DNA of 64,000 nucleotides from DSOI01 sp041394885 (GCA_041394885.1 JAWKHI010000026.1:1-64000); one strand, 5' to 3'; counted from the first letter of the stretch, positions 16,026 through 25,379 are shown. Notes: generated by a model not told the origin, from the sequence alone. Made by a program: numbers and translations.

Positions 16026-17450
16026 ATGTTGAACTTACCGATCCTCCGCTGGGGGACACCGTATCAGAGCCTCGAACAGGACTCCGTGGTGCACTTCCTC
16101 ACCGGCGACACGCTCGCCAAAGTCAGCCAGGCCAATACCGGACTGCTCGGCCGCGACATGAAGCACGCCCAGCGTGCACGCAACGTCCTCACCGAAATCC
16201 CCGTCGCCGAGCTCATCGCCATGATGAAAAAGGCCGGCGAGCTCTACCAGCACGCCACGCTACCCATGGGCGATGGCGAACAGACTCCGGACGACTTCGC
16301 CCGCCAGCAATCGGCCTCAACCGGATTGCCCGAGCACATGTGCAAAGGCAACATGGCCAAGAACCACTTCGTCCTCTCGCACATGGACCAGATCCTCGAC
16401 GCGCTCACCCGCGGCCTCGATCTCAACATCCTTACCCAAGGCTATGGCGTCGAATCCCGCGGCGTCACCGTGAGCTATCAGGTGCAGTCACCGGTGCTCG
16501 GCTTGGTGCTGCCTTCCAATTCACCCGGCGTGCACACACTCTGGCTCCCCGTCGTACCGATGCAGGTCGGCTTGCTGCTGAAGCCCGGCCCGCAGGAGCC
16601 CTGGACGCCCTACCGCATGGCGGAAGCGTTCTTTGCCGCGGGCGTGCCGCGCGAAGCCATCGCCATTTACCCGGGCGGCGCCGACGTCGGTGCGGCCGTG
16701 GTCCAGCGCACAGGCCGGTGCATGATCTTCGGCGGCACCGCCACCGTGGACCGCTACAAGGGCGATCCCCGCGTCCAGGTCCACGGCCCCGGTTTCAGCA
16801 AGGTCCTCATCGGCGACGACGTTGTCGACCAGTGGGAAAAATACATCGACATCATCGCCGACGGCGTCTTCCTCAACAGCGGCCGCGGCTGCATCAATAC
16901 CTCTGGCGTCTGGGCTTCGCGCCATACGGAAGAGATCGCCCAGGCTCTAGCCGAGCGGCTCGGCCCCATTGAACCCAAGCCACCCGAGGATCCCGAAAGC
17001 ACGCTCGCCGCGTTCACCATTCCCGGCGCCGCCAAGGCCATCTGGAACATGATCGAGTCCCGGCTCGATGAGCCCGGCGTGCAGCACGTGACCGCGAAGT
17101 TTGGCTCGCGGCTCGTCGAAAAGCCCCGCTGCGGCTATCTGCGTCCCACCGTCATCCATTGCGACTCTCCGGAAAAGGCGCTCGCCAACACCGAGTTCAT
17201 GTATCCGTTTGTCACCGTCGTCAAGTGTCCGCAGGAGCAGATGATCGAAAAGATCGGGCAAACGCTCGTGGGCTCCGCCATCACCAACGACGCGCAGTGG
17301 AAGCGCCAGTTGATCGACGCCCATCACATTGACCGGCTGAATATCGGCGCCATCCCCACCATCAAGCTCGATTGGCTCCAGCCGCACGAAGGCAACATCG
17401 TCGAGTTCCTGTTCCGGCCGCGTGCGTTTCAGGCGGCCGGCGCCGCGTAG
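16026..17450 (+). CDS. LuxC-like acyl reductase / aldehyde dehydrogenase superfamily
   Basis: A 474-residue member of the aldehyde dehydrogenase superfamily. The catalytic Cys is C289 in NSGRGCINTSG. The nucleotide-binding area has VLPSNSPGVH (around 162-170) in place of the PWNxP motif, as in acyl-CoA/acyl-enzyme reductases. LuxC has about 480 residues and the same layout. Acting with the adjacent LuxE-like ligase, it would reduce an activated acyl group to the aldehyde with NADPH. Spacing of 3 bp shows a shared operon. Canonical aldehyde oxidation is the alternative, but the ligase partner argues for the reductive direction. Confidence 0.75.
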   Translation: MLNLPILRWGTPYQSLEQDSVVHFLTGDTLAKVSQANTGLLGRDMKHAQRARNVLTEIPVAELIAMMKKAGELYQHATLPMGDGEQTPDDFARQQSASTGLPEHMCKGNMAKNHFVLSHMDQILDALTRGLDLNILTQGYGVESRGVTVSYQVQSPVLGLVLPSNSPGVHTLWLPVVPMQVGLLLKPGPQEPWTPYRMAEAFFAAGVPREAIAIYPGGADVGAAVVQRTGRCMIFGGTATVDRYKGDPRVQVHGPGFSKVLIGDDVVDQWEKYIDIIADGVFLNSGRGCINTSGVWASRHTEEIAQALAERLGPIEPKPPEDPESTLAAFTIPGAAKAIWNMIESRLDEPGVQHVTAKFGSRLVEKPRCGYLRPTVIHCDSPEKALANTEFMYPFVTVVKCPQEQMIEKIGQTLVGSAITNDAQWKRQLIDAHHIDRLNIGAIPTIKLDWLQPHEGNIVEFLFRPRAFQAAGAA

Positions 17451-17513
17451 CTCTTTGGGCGCGTTGACGAACGGAAATGGGTTGATTGAGCAGGGCACGT
17501 CGGAGGCTGAGAT

Positions 17514-18644
17514 GTGTTTGAAGGGGTCTCTGGTCGGCCCCGTCGTACCATGGTGAGACCCGGTATGTCCTCGACGCACAGCGTGTTCCCGCACCTGGAT
17601 CGACTGGAGTCACGCCTCGGGGCCTCCTGGCAGTCGATTCGGAAGGCGCAGCGCCAGACACTGACGCTGCGCGAAAGCCTCGCCCACAAGTTCTCCCAGC
17701 ACGGGTCGCCAGACACCAGTTTGGTCGTCTTCGGATCTGTCGCACGGCAAGAGGTGACGTCCGGCAGCGATCTTGACTGGATCCTGCTGATCGACGGGCA
17801 GTCGGTGCCCGAGCACAAGGATCAAGAGCGCGAAATCGAGCGCCTTCTCGTCGGCCTGGAACTCACTTCGCCCGGCTCCAGTGGTGTTTTCGGGCGAATG
17901 GTGGGTAGCCACGGCTTGGTCCATAACATCGGCGGAGAGGACGACTCAAACTCGAATACCACCAGGCGGGTGCTGCTGCTTCTCGAGTCGCATCCAGTGG
18001 GAAATCGTGAGGCCTACGATCGCGTTCGCCGTCAAATCGTTCGGCGGTACCTCTGCGACGACCGTGGATTGACGCATGGCGGAATGGATGTGCGCATTCC
18101 CCGTTTTCTCCTCAACGACCTCACGCGCTATTGGCGGACAGTCACGGTCGACTTCGTCTACAAGCAGCGAGCGGACAACGATCGGAAGTGGGCTCTTCGC
18201 AACGCCAAACTGCGGATGTCGCGGAAGCTCATTTTCGCGGCCGGCTTGGCCCACGTATTTTTCTGCAACCTGGATCCGGTCGCGGAACCAGCCCGCGCGG
18301 CCTTGAAGGCCAGGCAGGACGTCGGGCTTCTGACGGAATACCTGTCGGAGTCTTTGACTATGCCGCCGCTCGAAACTCTCGCCAAGATCTGCAACCAAAT
18401 TGACATCGGCGATGCGGCAGTGGCGAAGATCTTCGACAACTACGATCGCTTCCTCGGAATACTCGACGACAGGAACAAGCGAGAGGATCTGGCGCGGGCG
18501 AAGAGCCACTCCGAACTGAGAGAGTCGACGGCATGGCGAGAGATCCGGGACATAAGCGCGCCGTTTCACGAGGGGCTGGTCACGCTCTTTTTTGGCAGTC
18601 ACAAAGATCTGACAGACCTTACGATGAAGTACGGAGTATTCTAA
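17514..18644 (+). CDS. Nucleotidyltransferase-domain protein (pol-beta fold), uncharacterised
   Basis: A 376-residue protein. Residues 73-88 carry the nucleotidyltransferase signature FGSVARQEVTSGSDLD, with metal-binding D86 and D88. A helical C-terminal half follows, including RYWRTVTVDFVYKQ and KWALRNAKLRMSRKL, which I regard as typical of a conserved but uncharacterised bacterial group. I start at the GTG at 17514 because GGAGG (17502-17506) sits seven bases before it. In-frame ATGs at 17550 and 17565 are alternatives. Its stop overlaps the start of the next gene (TAATG). The GC content is somewhat lower than its neighbours'. It might transfer a nucleotide to a protein, sugar or RNA; this is not known. 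Confidence 0.75.
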   Translation: MFEGVSGRPRRTMVRPGMSSTHSVFPHLDRLESRLGASWQSIRKAQRQTLTLRESLAHKFSQHGSPDTSLVVFGSVARQEVTSGSDLDWILLIDGQSVPEHKDQEREIERLLVGLELTSPGSSGVFGRMVGSHGLVHNIGGEDDSNSNTTRRVLLLLESHPVGNREAYDRVRRQIVRRYLCDDRGLTHGGMDVRIPRFLLNDLTRYWRTVTVDFVYKQRADNDRKWALRNAKLRMSRKLIFAAGLAHVFFCNLDPVAEPARAALKARQDVGLLTEYLSESLTMPPLETLAKICNQIDIGDAAVAKIFDNYDRFLGILDDRNKREDLARAKSHSELRESTAWREIRDISAPFHEGLVTLFFGSHKDLTDLTMKYGVF

Positions 18645-19387
18645 TGCGGCGCATCGGCTTTTCGACGGGAGCAATCGCCCGCGGAGATTTTCGCTCCGCT
18701 CTCCAATTAATGCGGAAACACAACCTCGACGTCGTGGAGTTGTCCGCCCTTAGGGTCGGCGAATTGCCGCCACTGGTCCAGGCGATCCCCGAGCTCGATC
18801 TCACAGCCTTCCACTTCGTATCGATCCACGCTCCCAGCAAGTTTTCGACGGCGGAGGAAGCTGGCGTGTTGGCCTCACTCCAACTCCTGGCCCGCCAAGG
18901 GTTCTGTATCGTCGCGCATCCCGACACCATCTTCAACACCCGCGAATGGGGCGTTCTCGGCGACCGCCTGCTCATCGAAAACATGGACAAGCGGAAACCG
19001 GTTGGACGCACTGCCCGCGAACTCGAGAGCTTCTTCCTCGCCCTGCCAGAGGCGCGATTCTGCTTCGACATCGGCCATGCCAGACAAGTCGACCCAAGTA
19101 TGACCGAAGCGGCTCTTCTTTTGCGCGCCTTTCAACACAGGCTGGCGGAAGTACACATGAGCGAAGTCAACACGGCCAGCCGGCACGATCCGTTGTCCGC
19201 GAACGCCGTCATGGCATTCAGCCCCGTGATGACAGACATCCCCGAGCATGTGCCCATCATCCTGGAATCGCTAATCGACGTGGGCCAAAGCGATGTCGAA
19301 ACAGAAATTCGACGAGCACACGAAGCCTGCCGCCCGGCGGCCGGCACCACGCACATTCGGCATTCGGTGGTGCCCGGCGCCGCGTAG
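18644..19387 (+). CDS. Xylose-isomerase-like TIM-barrel protein coupled to the nucleotidyltransferase
   Basis: A 247-residue cytosolic TIM barrel of the AP-endonuclease-2 / sugar isomerase type. Successive strands end in likely metal ligands: FVSIHAPSK, CIVAHPDTI, LLIENMDKRK, FCFDIGHA and LAEVHMSEVN. The start codon is inside TAATG, the stop of the preceding nucleotidyltransferase gene, so the two proteins are made together. The protein has no leader, unlike other TIM-barrel proteins in this window. It could be a phosphosugar or nucleic-acid-end processing enzyme acting on what the nucleotidyltransferase makes. Substrate unknown. Confidence 0.75.
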   Translation: MRRIGFSTGAIARGDFRSALQLMRKHNLDVVELSALRVGELPPLVQAIPELDLTAFHFVSIHAPSKFSTAEEAGVLASLQLLARQGFCIVAHPDTIFNTREWGVLGDRLLIENMDKRKPVGRTARELESFFLALPEARFCFDIGHARQVDPSMTEAALLLRAFQHRLAEVHMSEVNTASRHDPLSANAVMAFSPVMTDIPEHVPIILESLIDVGQSDVETEIRRAHEACRPAAGTTHIRHSVVPGAA

Positions 19388-19404
19388 CGTAGCGAGCGCC
19401 CCCC

Positions 19405-21639
19405 CTACCGGATCACCGTCTTATCCACCGCCTGATTGTCGAAACGATCGCTCACCCGGACCGCGATCGTGTGCTCCCCGGCCGCGATCGCATCCAACCC
19501 GAGTACATAGGAATGTTCGCTCGAATCCGATAGCCGCGTCGTCGGTTCCGCCACCATCCACTCACCGCCGTCGATCGAGTATTCGGCCAGCGAAATCACG
19601 TTCACCGCATCGGCGGCGTTCCATTTCACTTCCACCCGATTGCCGTTCCGTGACGCCGTGAGCCCCGTGATCCGCGGCGCCGTATTGTCGATCACGAACG
19701 GTTCGCTTTCCACTTGCGCCGTGAGAGCCTGCGCGGGAGGATTGTCCGGCGCGTCGCTCACCGTCACACGTACCACGTATTCGCCGTCGGGGAATGCCGT
19801 CGAGTCCCAACTGTAGGTGCGATCGCTCAAGTCGTCTTTGAGGAGCTTCCACTCTCTTTCGTTCACGCCGCGGATCTCGAGCTTCGATCGCAGATCGTCA
19901 CCGTTGGCGTCACTGGCCAGCCACCGCGCCCCGATGTGTCCCTTCACGTAGCTCATCGTCGTCGAAGAAGTCGTCGATGGCGTGAACGTGGACTTCGCCG
20001 GACGCGGAGCGCGCGCCAGCGCCGGCAGCGTGATGTTCCGCGACGGCGTCAACGTCAGCGATTGCGCCGGGAACCGGTAGTTAGCGGGCGTCGCTTCGAT
20101 CAGTTCCGCCACCGGAGGAACGTTCTTTGGCAGATACGCCAATTCTACTTCCTGCACATCCGGCGACCCTCCCTGCGGCGAACTCCGCAGCGTCACTCGG
20201 TACTGCGCGAACCGCGCCGCCGGAGAGGACGACCGGCCGCCCGCGCGGTCCGCCCCGGAAGCCTTCGCATCGATTTCTGCCCAAGCGCTCCAGTTGCTTT
20301 GCGGCGTGTCGAGATTCCCGCTGCGGCTGGCCATCGATACCGTTCCGCCGTTGAGCTTGGCGCGATAAACCGCACGGCCCCAGTAGCTGAATGACCCCGC
20401 GTCGAGCGCGGGGCTCTCGTAGCTTCCCTCTCGCTCGAGCCCCGGTCCCAGCCGGTACACCTTGCCGATGTTGCCGGTGGCCGCGAGCATGCTCCCGCCG
20501 CGCGCGGCGATGAGCGCCGTAATCTGCGTCGGCTTGGCCGACAGTAACAGCGTGGAGAGGGTGTCGCTTTCCAGCCGGTATACGTTGCCCTTATTCCCGG
20601 TCCCGAGCACCGCCCGCCCCTGATCGTCGATCGCGATGGCGTACACGATGTCGGTGGAGTGGCTCCACACCTGCCGCGGATACCCGTCCGGCTCGATGCG
20701 AACCACTTCGGATCCGCCTCCGATCGCGCCCGGCGCCGTCGCAGCCGGACGAGGCGTCTGCGCCGCCGGTGCGGAAGTGGTGCTGGTCACGATCATTCCC
20801 GCCGCCGCCTGCGGCTTCGGAGCCGGAGCCGGCGGGGGCGGAGGAGGCGCGCTGGCGCCGGTGCTCTGCTTGGTGCCCACCGACGCCCCGTAAATCACAC
20901 CCTTGGCGTCGACGGCCACCGCCGTCACCTCGCGCTTCGACGTCTGATACAGCACGAAGCCTTCGGCGCGCGGCGAGATCCGGATCACCAGCCCCCCCGG
21001 CTCGGTGCCGGCAATCAGGTTCCCCTGCCGGTCCACCGCCAGTGACCGCGCGTGTGCCTCTTCCGTCTTGTAGAAAAGTGCTCCCGTTCCCGCGGCGGTT
21101 ACCTTGTGGATCTCGCCGTTGCCGCCTGTGCCCACATACAACTCGCCTTGCGCACCCAACGCGAGAGCCCAGATGTACTTCGCCTTAGGATCATAGTAGG
21201 TCTCCACCGCTCCGCCGTCGGACACGCGGTACACTTTGCCGTCGGGCGCGGTTGCCGCGTACACACGGTCCTGCTTGTCGATCGCCAGCGCATGGATCTC
21301 GAGACCCTCGAGTTCGGCCACCGTGCGCGCGGGCTTGCCCGCCTCGATGCGATACAGCGGCGCCTTGCCGTCCTGGCCGCTGCCGCCGGCGTACACCACG
21401 CCCTTGGAATTCTCGGCCACGGCCCACAAGTAGTTTGACGAAGCGTCGTGCAGTTCCGTGAACACCGGCGCCAGCGTCAACCGCCCGTCGCCCCGCAGAG
21501 ACAGCTTGTCGAGCCGGCCCTTTTCGAAGTCCGCTTGTGAGGCGTGCTGCCATGTGTCGGTCTCGACGGCCCAAAGCAGCCCAATGGTCCCAACGGCGAG
21601 ACAGGGCGCTGCAAGAAAGAGAAATCGGCGAAGAAGCAT
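19405..21639 (-). CDS. Secreted beta-propeller protein with C-terminal Ig-like region
   Basis: The protein has 744 residues with a signal peptide (FLFLAAPCLAVGTIGLLWAV). The first half is a series of propeller-like blades with recurring motifs such as ALAIDKQDRVYAAT, ALALGAQGELYVGT, SLAVDRQGNLIAGT, AVAVDAKGVIYGAS and AIAIDDQGRAVLGT. It is broken by a Pro/Ala linker near residues 265-310. The second half resembles fibronectin or Ig-type strands (YVVRVTVSDAPDNPPAQ, HTIAVRVSDRFDNQAV). No catalytic residues are apparent. It begins 13 bp downstream of the S55 peptidase gene, so the two probably work together at the cell surface. Confidence 0.8.
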   Translation of the reverse strand: MLLRRFLFLAAPCLAVGTIGLLWAVETDTWQHASQADFEKGRLDKLSLRGDGRLTLAPVFTELHDASSNYLWAVAENSKGVVYAGGSGQDGKAPLYRIEAGKPARTVAELEGLEIHALAIDKQDRVYAATAPDGKVYRVSDGGAVETYYDPKAKYIWALALGAQGELYVGTGGNGEIHKVTAAGTGALFYKTEEAHARSLAVDRQGNLIAGTEPGGLVIRISPRAEGFVLYQTSKREVTAVAVDAKGVIYGASVGTKQSTGASAPPPPPPAPAPKPQAAAGMIVTSTTSAPAAQTPRPAATAPGAIGGGSEVVRIEPDGYPRQVWSHSTDIVYAIAIDDQGRAVLGTGNKGNVYRLESDTLSTLLLSAKPTQITALIAARGGSMLAATGNIGKVYRLGPGLEREGSYESPALDAGSFSYWGRAVYRAKLNGGTVSMASRSGNLDTPQSNWSAWAEIDAKASGADRAGGRSSSPAARFAQYRVTLRSSPQGGSPDVQEVELAYLPKNVPPVAELIEATPANYRFPAQSLTLTPSRNITLPALARAPRPAKSTFTPSTTSSTTMSYVKGHIGARWLASDANGDDLRSKLEIRGVNEREWKLLKDDLSDRTYSWDSTAFPDGEYVVRVTVSDAPDNPPAQALTAQVESEPFVIDNTAPRITGLTASRNGNRVEVKWNAADAVNVISLAEYSIDGGEWMVAEPTTRLSDSSEHSYVLGLDAIAAGEHTIAVRVSDRFDNQAVDKTVIR

Positions 21640-21652
21640 GAATGGTTGTTTC

Positions 21653-23545
21653 TTAGTTGACTTGAATGCGGAGCGAGTAGCTTCCGCTCACTTGCATATC
21701 GAAGGGAACCGCCGCCTGCTCCTCGGCCGTCTCCGGCACCGTGAACACCGCGCGCGTCGCGCTGCGGCCGTTCTGCATCACGTTGGCGACCGACGCGGGA
21801 AGGTTGGGCAGCGTCTTGTCTTCGTAAAAGACCGTAGGCTTGGCCTGCACCAGAGATACGTAAAGACGATTGTTGGTTCGCTCCTGATTGATCAGCGACA
21901 CCGTCTGCGGCAGATCCATGCTGCTGCGCTGCAGCATCCCGGCCATCGCCTGCATGCGATTCAGTGTCGCCGCGTCGCTCAGCAAAATCCGGTGCCGGCC
22001 CTTGGGAAAAGCCGGCGGGATCTTCACCACCACTTCTTTCTCGATGCGTCCCCCGCGCCAAGGCCGTAGGAACACACGCACCGGTAGATCCTCCCCCGCG
22101 CGGACTTCGCTCGTGGCCGCGAACGCGCTCTCGATCGACGCCAGCCGCCGCTCCGGCAACAGGTCCAGCGTCACATCCACGCTCTTCAGTCGCGGCGTGC
22201 GGATCTCGTTGAGAAAGAGCCGATTGAATTTCTCGCCCCACCAGAATGCCATTTCCATCGGCGTCGGGATCTGCGCCCCGCTCGGCGCGAACATGTTGTC
22301 GAGCGAGATACGGTCGTTCCCTTCCACGTCCACCGTGCCTGAAAGCCGGTAGGTCGCCTCCTCGGCGAAATCGTTCAAGCCGTTCAGCGCGTTGAACAAC
22401 GTCAGCATCATCAGGAACGGGGTCCATTTCTGCTGCACGAAAATCTGAAACCGCAGGTCGCGATCCTTCTGCACCTTCCCATCGCCGCCGTAGCTGCGGA
22501 CCTTCACGTGGCACGGGATCATCTCCGCCTCTTCCCCCAACAGGCCCATGATGCCCGAGTGCCGGTCCTGCCGCAGCGTGCCCACGATCCCGGTCGCGTT
22601 GCCCATCTTGTTCGGCTGGAACGCCGAGGCGAGCGTCATCAGCACTTCGCTCTTCGCCATCGGCATGCTCACCGGACCCAGGCTCAGAAACGGATGGCCG
22701 AACGCCAGCACTCGCTTGCCGTCGTTATAGGTCACCGTCCCCATCGCCGTCATGCTCATATCGCCCGACACCAGCACCCCCGACACCGCGTCGCCCGGCC
22801 GCAGCGAGTCTCGCCATCCAGCCTCGGGCTTGGCCGAGTGAAGCGTCGACGATGCCCCGCCCTGGGCCGCCTGAATACCCATGCTGCGGAACATCGGCCC
22901 GAATTCGCGAAGCGTCGTCTCGGTGAAGCCGGAAAGCACCATCGGCGTGTCGATCGGCGTCAACGCCATGCCGCTCGAAACCGGAATCGGAAGATCGCCT
23001 TCCAGCGGAATCATGGCCTGCTTCACCGCCTTGTCCGGCGTTCGCGCCTCGGCCGGACGCGACTGGTCATAATCGTTGATCTCGAGCATCAGCTCGATCG
23101 GCGTGATGCCGCAAATCGAATCCGGCGAAAACACGCTCAACCGCAGCGCCACCGCTCCAATCAGCTTCCCGTCAATATACACAGGGCTTCCGCTCATCCC
23201 GCCCGCGACGTTGGTGCGGATCGCCCGCCCGCCCATCTTGCCCACGATGATGTCCTGCTTCGGACCCCACGCATTGCGCAGCCGGCCGATAATTTCGATC
23301 GGAATCGCTTCCGGCTCGGAGCCTTCGAAGACGGTCCATGCCACTGCCTTCATTCCCGGCTTCACATCGGCGGCTTTCATGATCGGCGGCGTGCCCGATA
23401 CCGGCCGCGTCGTCATCGGATTGGTTTGGCCGCTCTTATCCGGAGCACCCCTGTCTTGTGCGGAAGCGACGCTTCCTTGCAGTCCGGCGAACACACTAGC
23501 CGCAATGACAGCGGCGGCAGGCAGGTACAACGTTCCAGATTTCAT
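21653..23545 (-). CDS. SpoIVB-type S55 family peptidase domain protein
   Basis: A 630-residue secreted protein with signal peptide MKSGTLYLPAAAVIAASVFA. Residues about 56-330 form an S55 (SpoIVB) peptidase domain: MKAVAWTVFEGSEPE, VAGGMSGSPVYIDGK with the nucleophile region, and the characteristic GKRVLAFGHPFLSLG. In Bacillus, SpoIVB is a serine protease that signals across the forespore membrane. In non-sporulating Acidobacteriota such domains appear in secreted proteins of unknown job. The C-terminal half holds beta-rich segments without known motifs. The preferred ATG at 23545 drops 16 leader-less residues from the open frame. It is transcribed upstream of the propeller protein. Confidence 0.8.
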   Translation of the reverse strand: MKSGTLYLPAAAVIAASVFAGLQGSVASAQDRGAPDKSGQTNPMTTRPVSGTPPIMKAADVKPGMKAVAWTVFEGSEPEAIPIEIIGRLRNAWGPKQDIIVGKMGGRAIRTNVAGGMSGSPVYIDGKLIGAVALRLSVFSPDSICGITPIELMLEINDYDQSRPAEARTPDKAVKQAMIPLEGDLPIPVSSGMALTPIDTPMVLSGFTETTLREFGPMFRSMGIQAAQGGASSTLHSAKPEAGWRDSLRPGDAVSGVLVSGDMSMTAMGTVTYNDGKRVLAFGHPFLSLGPVSMPMAKSEVLMTLASAFQPNKMGNATGIVGTLRQDRHSGIMGLLGEEAEMIPCHVKVRSYGGDGKVQKDRDLRFQIFVQQKWTPFLMMLTLFNALNGLNDFAEEATYRLSGTVDVEGNDRISLDNMFAPSGAQIPTPMEMAFWWGEKFNRLFLNEIRTPRLKSVDVTLDLLPERRLASIESAFAATSEVRAGEDLPVRVFLRPWRGGRIEKEVVVKIPPAFPKGRHRILLSDAATLNRMQAMAGMLQRSSMDLPQTVSLINQERTNNRLYVSLVQAKPTVFYEDKTLPNLPASVANVMQNGRSATRAVFTVPETAEEQAAVPFDMQVSGSYSLRIQVN

Positions 23546-23631
23546 TGGCGTGACTGAGGCTATCTTTATTATCGTCCACCAGCGCTTTCCCACGCTCGAT
23601 GGACGCCGGCTGCCCCCACATCCGGCCTCCG

Positions 23632-23667
23632 TACTGACCTGTCTCTATATACTGACCTGTCTCTATA
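23632..23667 (+). repeat. Perfect 18-bp tandem duplication carrying two -10 boxes upstream of glnS
   Basis: TACTGACCTGTCTCTATA occurs twice, back to back, at 23632-23649 and 23650-23667. Because each copy is followed by a further CT, each creates TATACT (23648-23653 and 23664-23669). The second is seven bases before the glnS ATG at 23676, placing the expected transcription start at the start codon. I see no good -35 hexamer. Confidence 0.7.
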
Positions 23668-23675
23668 CTGGATAG

Positions 23676-25379
23676 ATGCTTCCTGAAGAACGCGGCGGAG
23701 ACAACGCTGCCGACCCCGGACGGGCCTCGAACTTCGTCCGCGAAATCATTCGTGAGGACCTCCGCACCGGCAAATACGGCGGACGCGTCCACACCCGCTT
23801 CCCTCCCGAGCCCAATGGCTATCTCCACATCGGCCACGCCAAATCCATCTGCCTCAATTTCGGACTCGCCCAGGAATTTGGCGGCAAATGCAACCTCCGC
23901 TTCGACGACACCAATCCCTCCAAGGAAGAAACTGAATACGTCGATTCCATCATCCGCGACGTGCACTGGCTCGGCTTCGATTGGGAAGACCGGCTCTTCT
24001 ACGCCTCCGATTATTTCGACCAGCTCTATGACTGGGCCGTGCTTCTCATCGAGCGCGGCAAAGCCTTCGTGTGCGACCTCACCGGCGACCAGGTCCGCGA
24101 ACATCGCGGCACACCCACCGAGCCCGGCGTCAACAGCCCCTGGCGGGACCGCTCCGTCGACGAAAACCTCGACCTGTTTGCACGCATGCGCGCCGGCGAA
24201 TTCCCCGACGGCTCCCGCACCCTCCGCGCCAAAATCGACATGGCTTCGCCCAACTTCAACATGCGCGACCCCGTCCTCTACCGCATCCTCCGCGCCCATC
24301 ACCACCGCACCGGCGACAAGTGGTGCATCTACCCGATGTACGATTTCGCCCACGGCCAGTCCGATTCGATCGAAGGCATCACCCACTCCATCTGCACGCT
24401 CGAGTTTGAAGACCATCGCCCGCTCTATGACTGGTTCCTCCAGAACCTCGAGATCTACGCTCCCCGCCAGATCGAGTTTGACCGCCTCAATCTCACCAAC
24501 ACCGTCCTCAGCAAACGCAAGCTGCTCACCCTCGTCCAGAAAGGCTACGTCGCCGGTTGGGACGACCCTCGCATGCCTACCCTCAGCGGCATGCGGCGCC
24601 GCGGCTACACGCCGGAAGCCATTCGCACTTTCTGTGGCCGCATCGGCCTTTCGAAAACCAACGGCATGATCGAGTTGGGCCAACTCGAACACGCCCTCCG
24701 CGAAGACCTCAATAGGCGCGCCCTGCGCGTCATGGCCGTGCTGGATCCCGTCAAGGTCATCGTCACCAATTACCCCGATAACCAGGTCGAGGAGATGGAG
24801 GCCGTCAACAACCCGGAGGACCCCGCCGCCGGAACCCGCACCGTCCCCTTCGCAAAGGTCCTCTACATCGAGCGCGACGATTTCCGCGAAGATCCGCCGA
24901 AACAGTACTACCGCCTCTCGCCCGGCCGCGAAGTCCGCCTCCGCTATGCCTACCTGATCACCTGCACCGGCGTCGTCAAGAACGACGCTGGCGAAGTCAC
25001 CGAGATCCACTGCACCTACGACCCGGCCACGCGCGGCGGCACCACCCCCGATGGGCGCAAGGTCAAATCCACCATCCACTGGGTCGCCGCGGACCATTGC
25101 GTCGGCTTCGAGGCCCGCCTCTACGACAACCTCTTTCAGACCGATCCCTCCGCCGCCGATTCCCAGACTGACTTCACCGCGCTCCTCAATCCGAATTCGC
25201 TCGAACTCCGTCCCGCCATGGGCGAACGTGCCATTCGCGACGCCGCTCTCGGCGCTTTCTACCAGTTCGAGCGCGTCGGCTACTTCTGCGTGGACCCCTC
25301 ATCCACCCCCGAGCGTCCCGTATTCAACCGGACCATCGGGCTGCGCGACACCTGGGCCAAGATCGCGCAAAAAGGGTAG
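23676..25379 (+). CDS. glnS: Glutaminyl-tRNA synthetase
   Basis: A class I synthetase of 567 residues (E. coli GlnS has 554) that attaches glutamine to tRNA-Gln. The HIGH signature lies in PPEPNGYLHIGHAKS (43-57) and the KMSKS-like loop is VLSKRKL. The N-terminus ASNFVREIIREDLRTGKYG matches the family. The catalytic core is followed by the two beta-barrel anticodon-binding domains. Having GlnRS implies that glutamine is charged directly, though many bacteria keep GatCAB for asparagine. The upstream 18-bp tandem repeat and its -10 elements predict a leaderless or nearly leaderless mRNA. Confidence 0.97.
   Translation: MLPEERGGDNAADPGRASNFVREIIREDLRTGKYGGRVHTRFPPEPNGYLHIGHAKSICLNFGLAQEFGGKCNLRFDDTNPSKEETEYVDSIIRDVHWLGFDWEDRLFYASDYFDQLYDWAVLLIERGKAFVCDLTGDQVREHRGTPTEPGVNSPWRDRSVDENLDLFARMRAGEFPDGSRTLRAKIDMASPNFNMRDPVLYRILRAHHHRTGDKWCIYPMYDFAHGQSDSIEGITHSICTLEFEDHRPLYDWFLQNLEIYAPRQIEFDRLNLTNTVLSKRKLLTLVQKGYVAGWDDPRMPTLSGMRRRGYTPEAIRTFCGRIGLSKTNGMIELGQLEHALREDLNRRALRVMAVLDPVKVIVTNYPDNQVEEMEAVNNPEDPAAGTRTVPFAKVLYIERDDFREDPPKQYYRLSPGREVRLRYAYLITCTGVVKNDAGEVTEIHCTYDPATRGGTTPDGRKVKSTIHWVAADHCVGFEARLYDNLFQTDPSAADSQTDFTALLNPNSLELRPAMGERAIRDAALGAFYQFERVGYFCVDPSSTPERPVFNRTIGLRDTWAKIAQKG

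Noticed and set aside
23496..25097. A 533-codon minus-strand open frame opposite glnS
   Set aside because: Shadow of glnS; low-complexity Val/Gly/Asp sequence with no family similarity.
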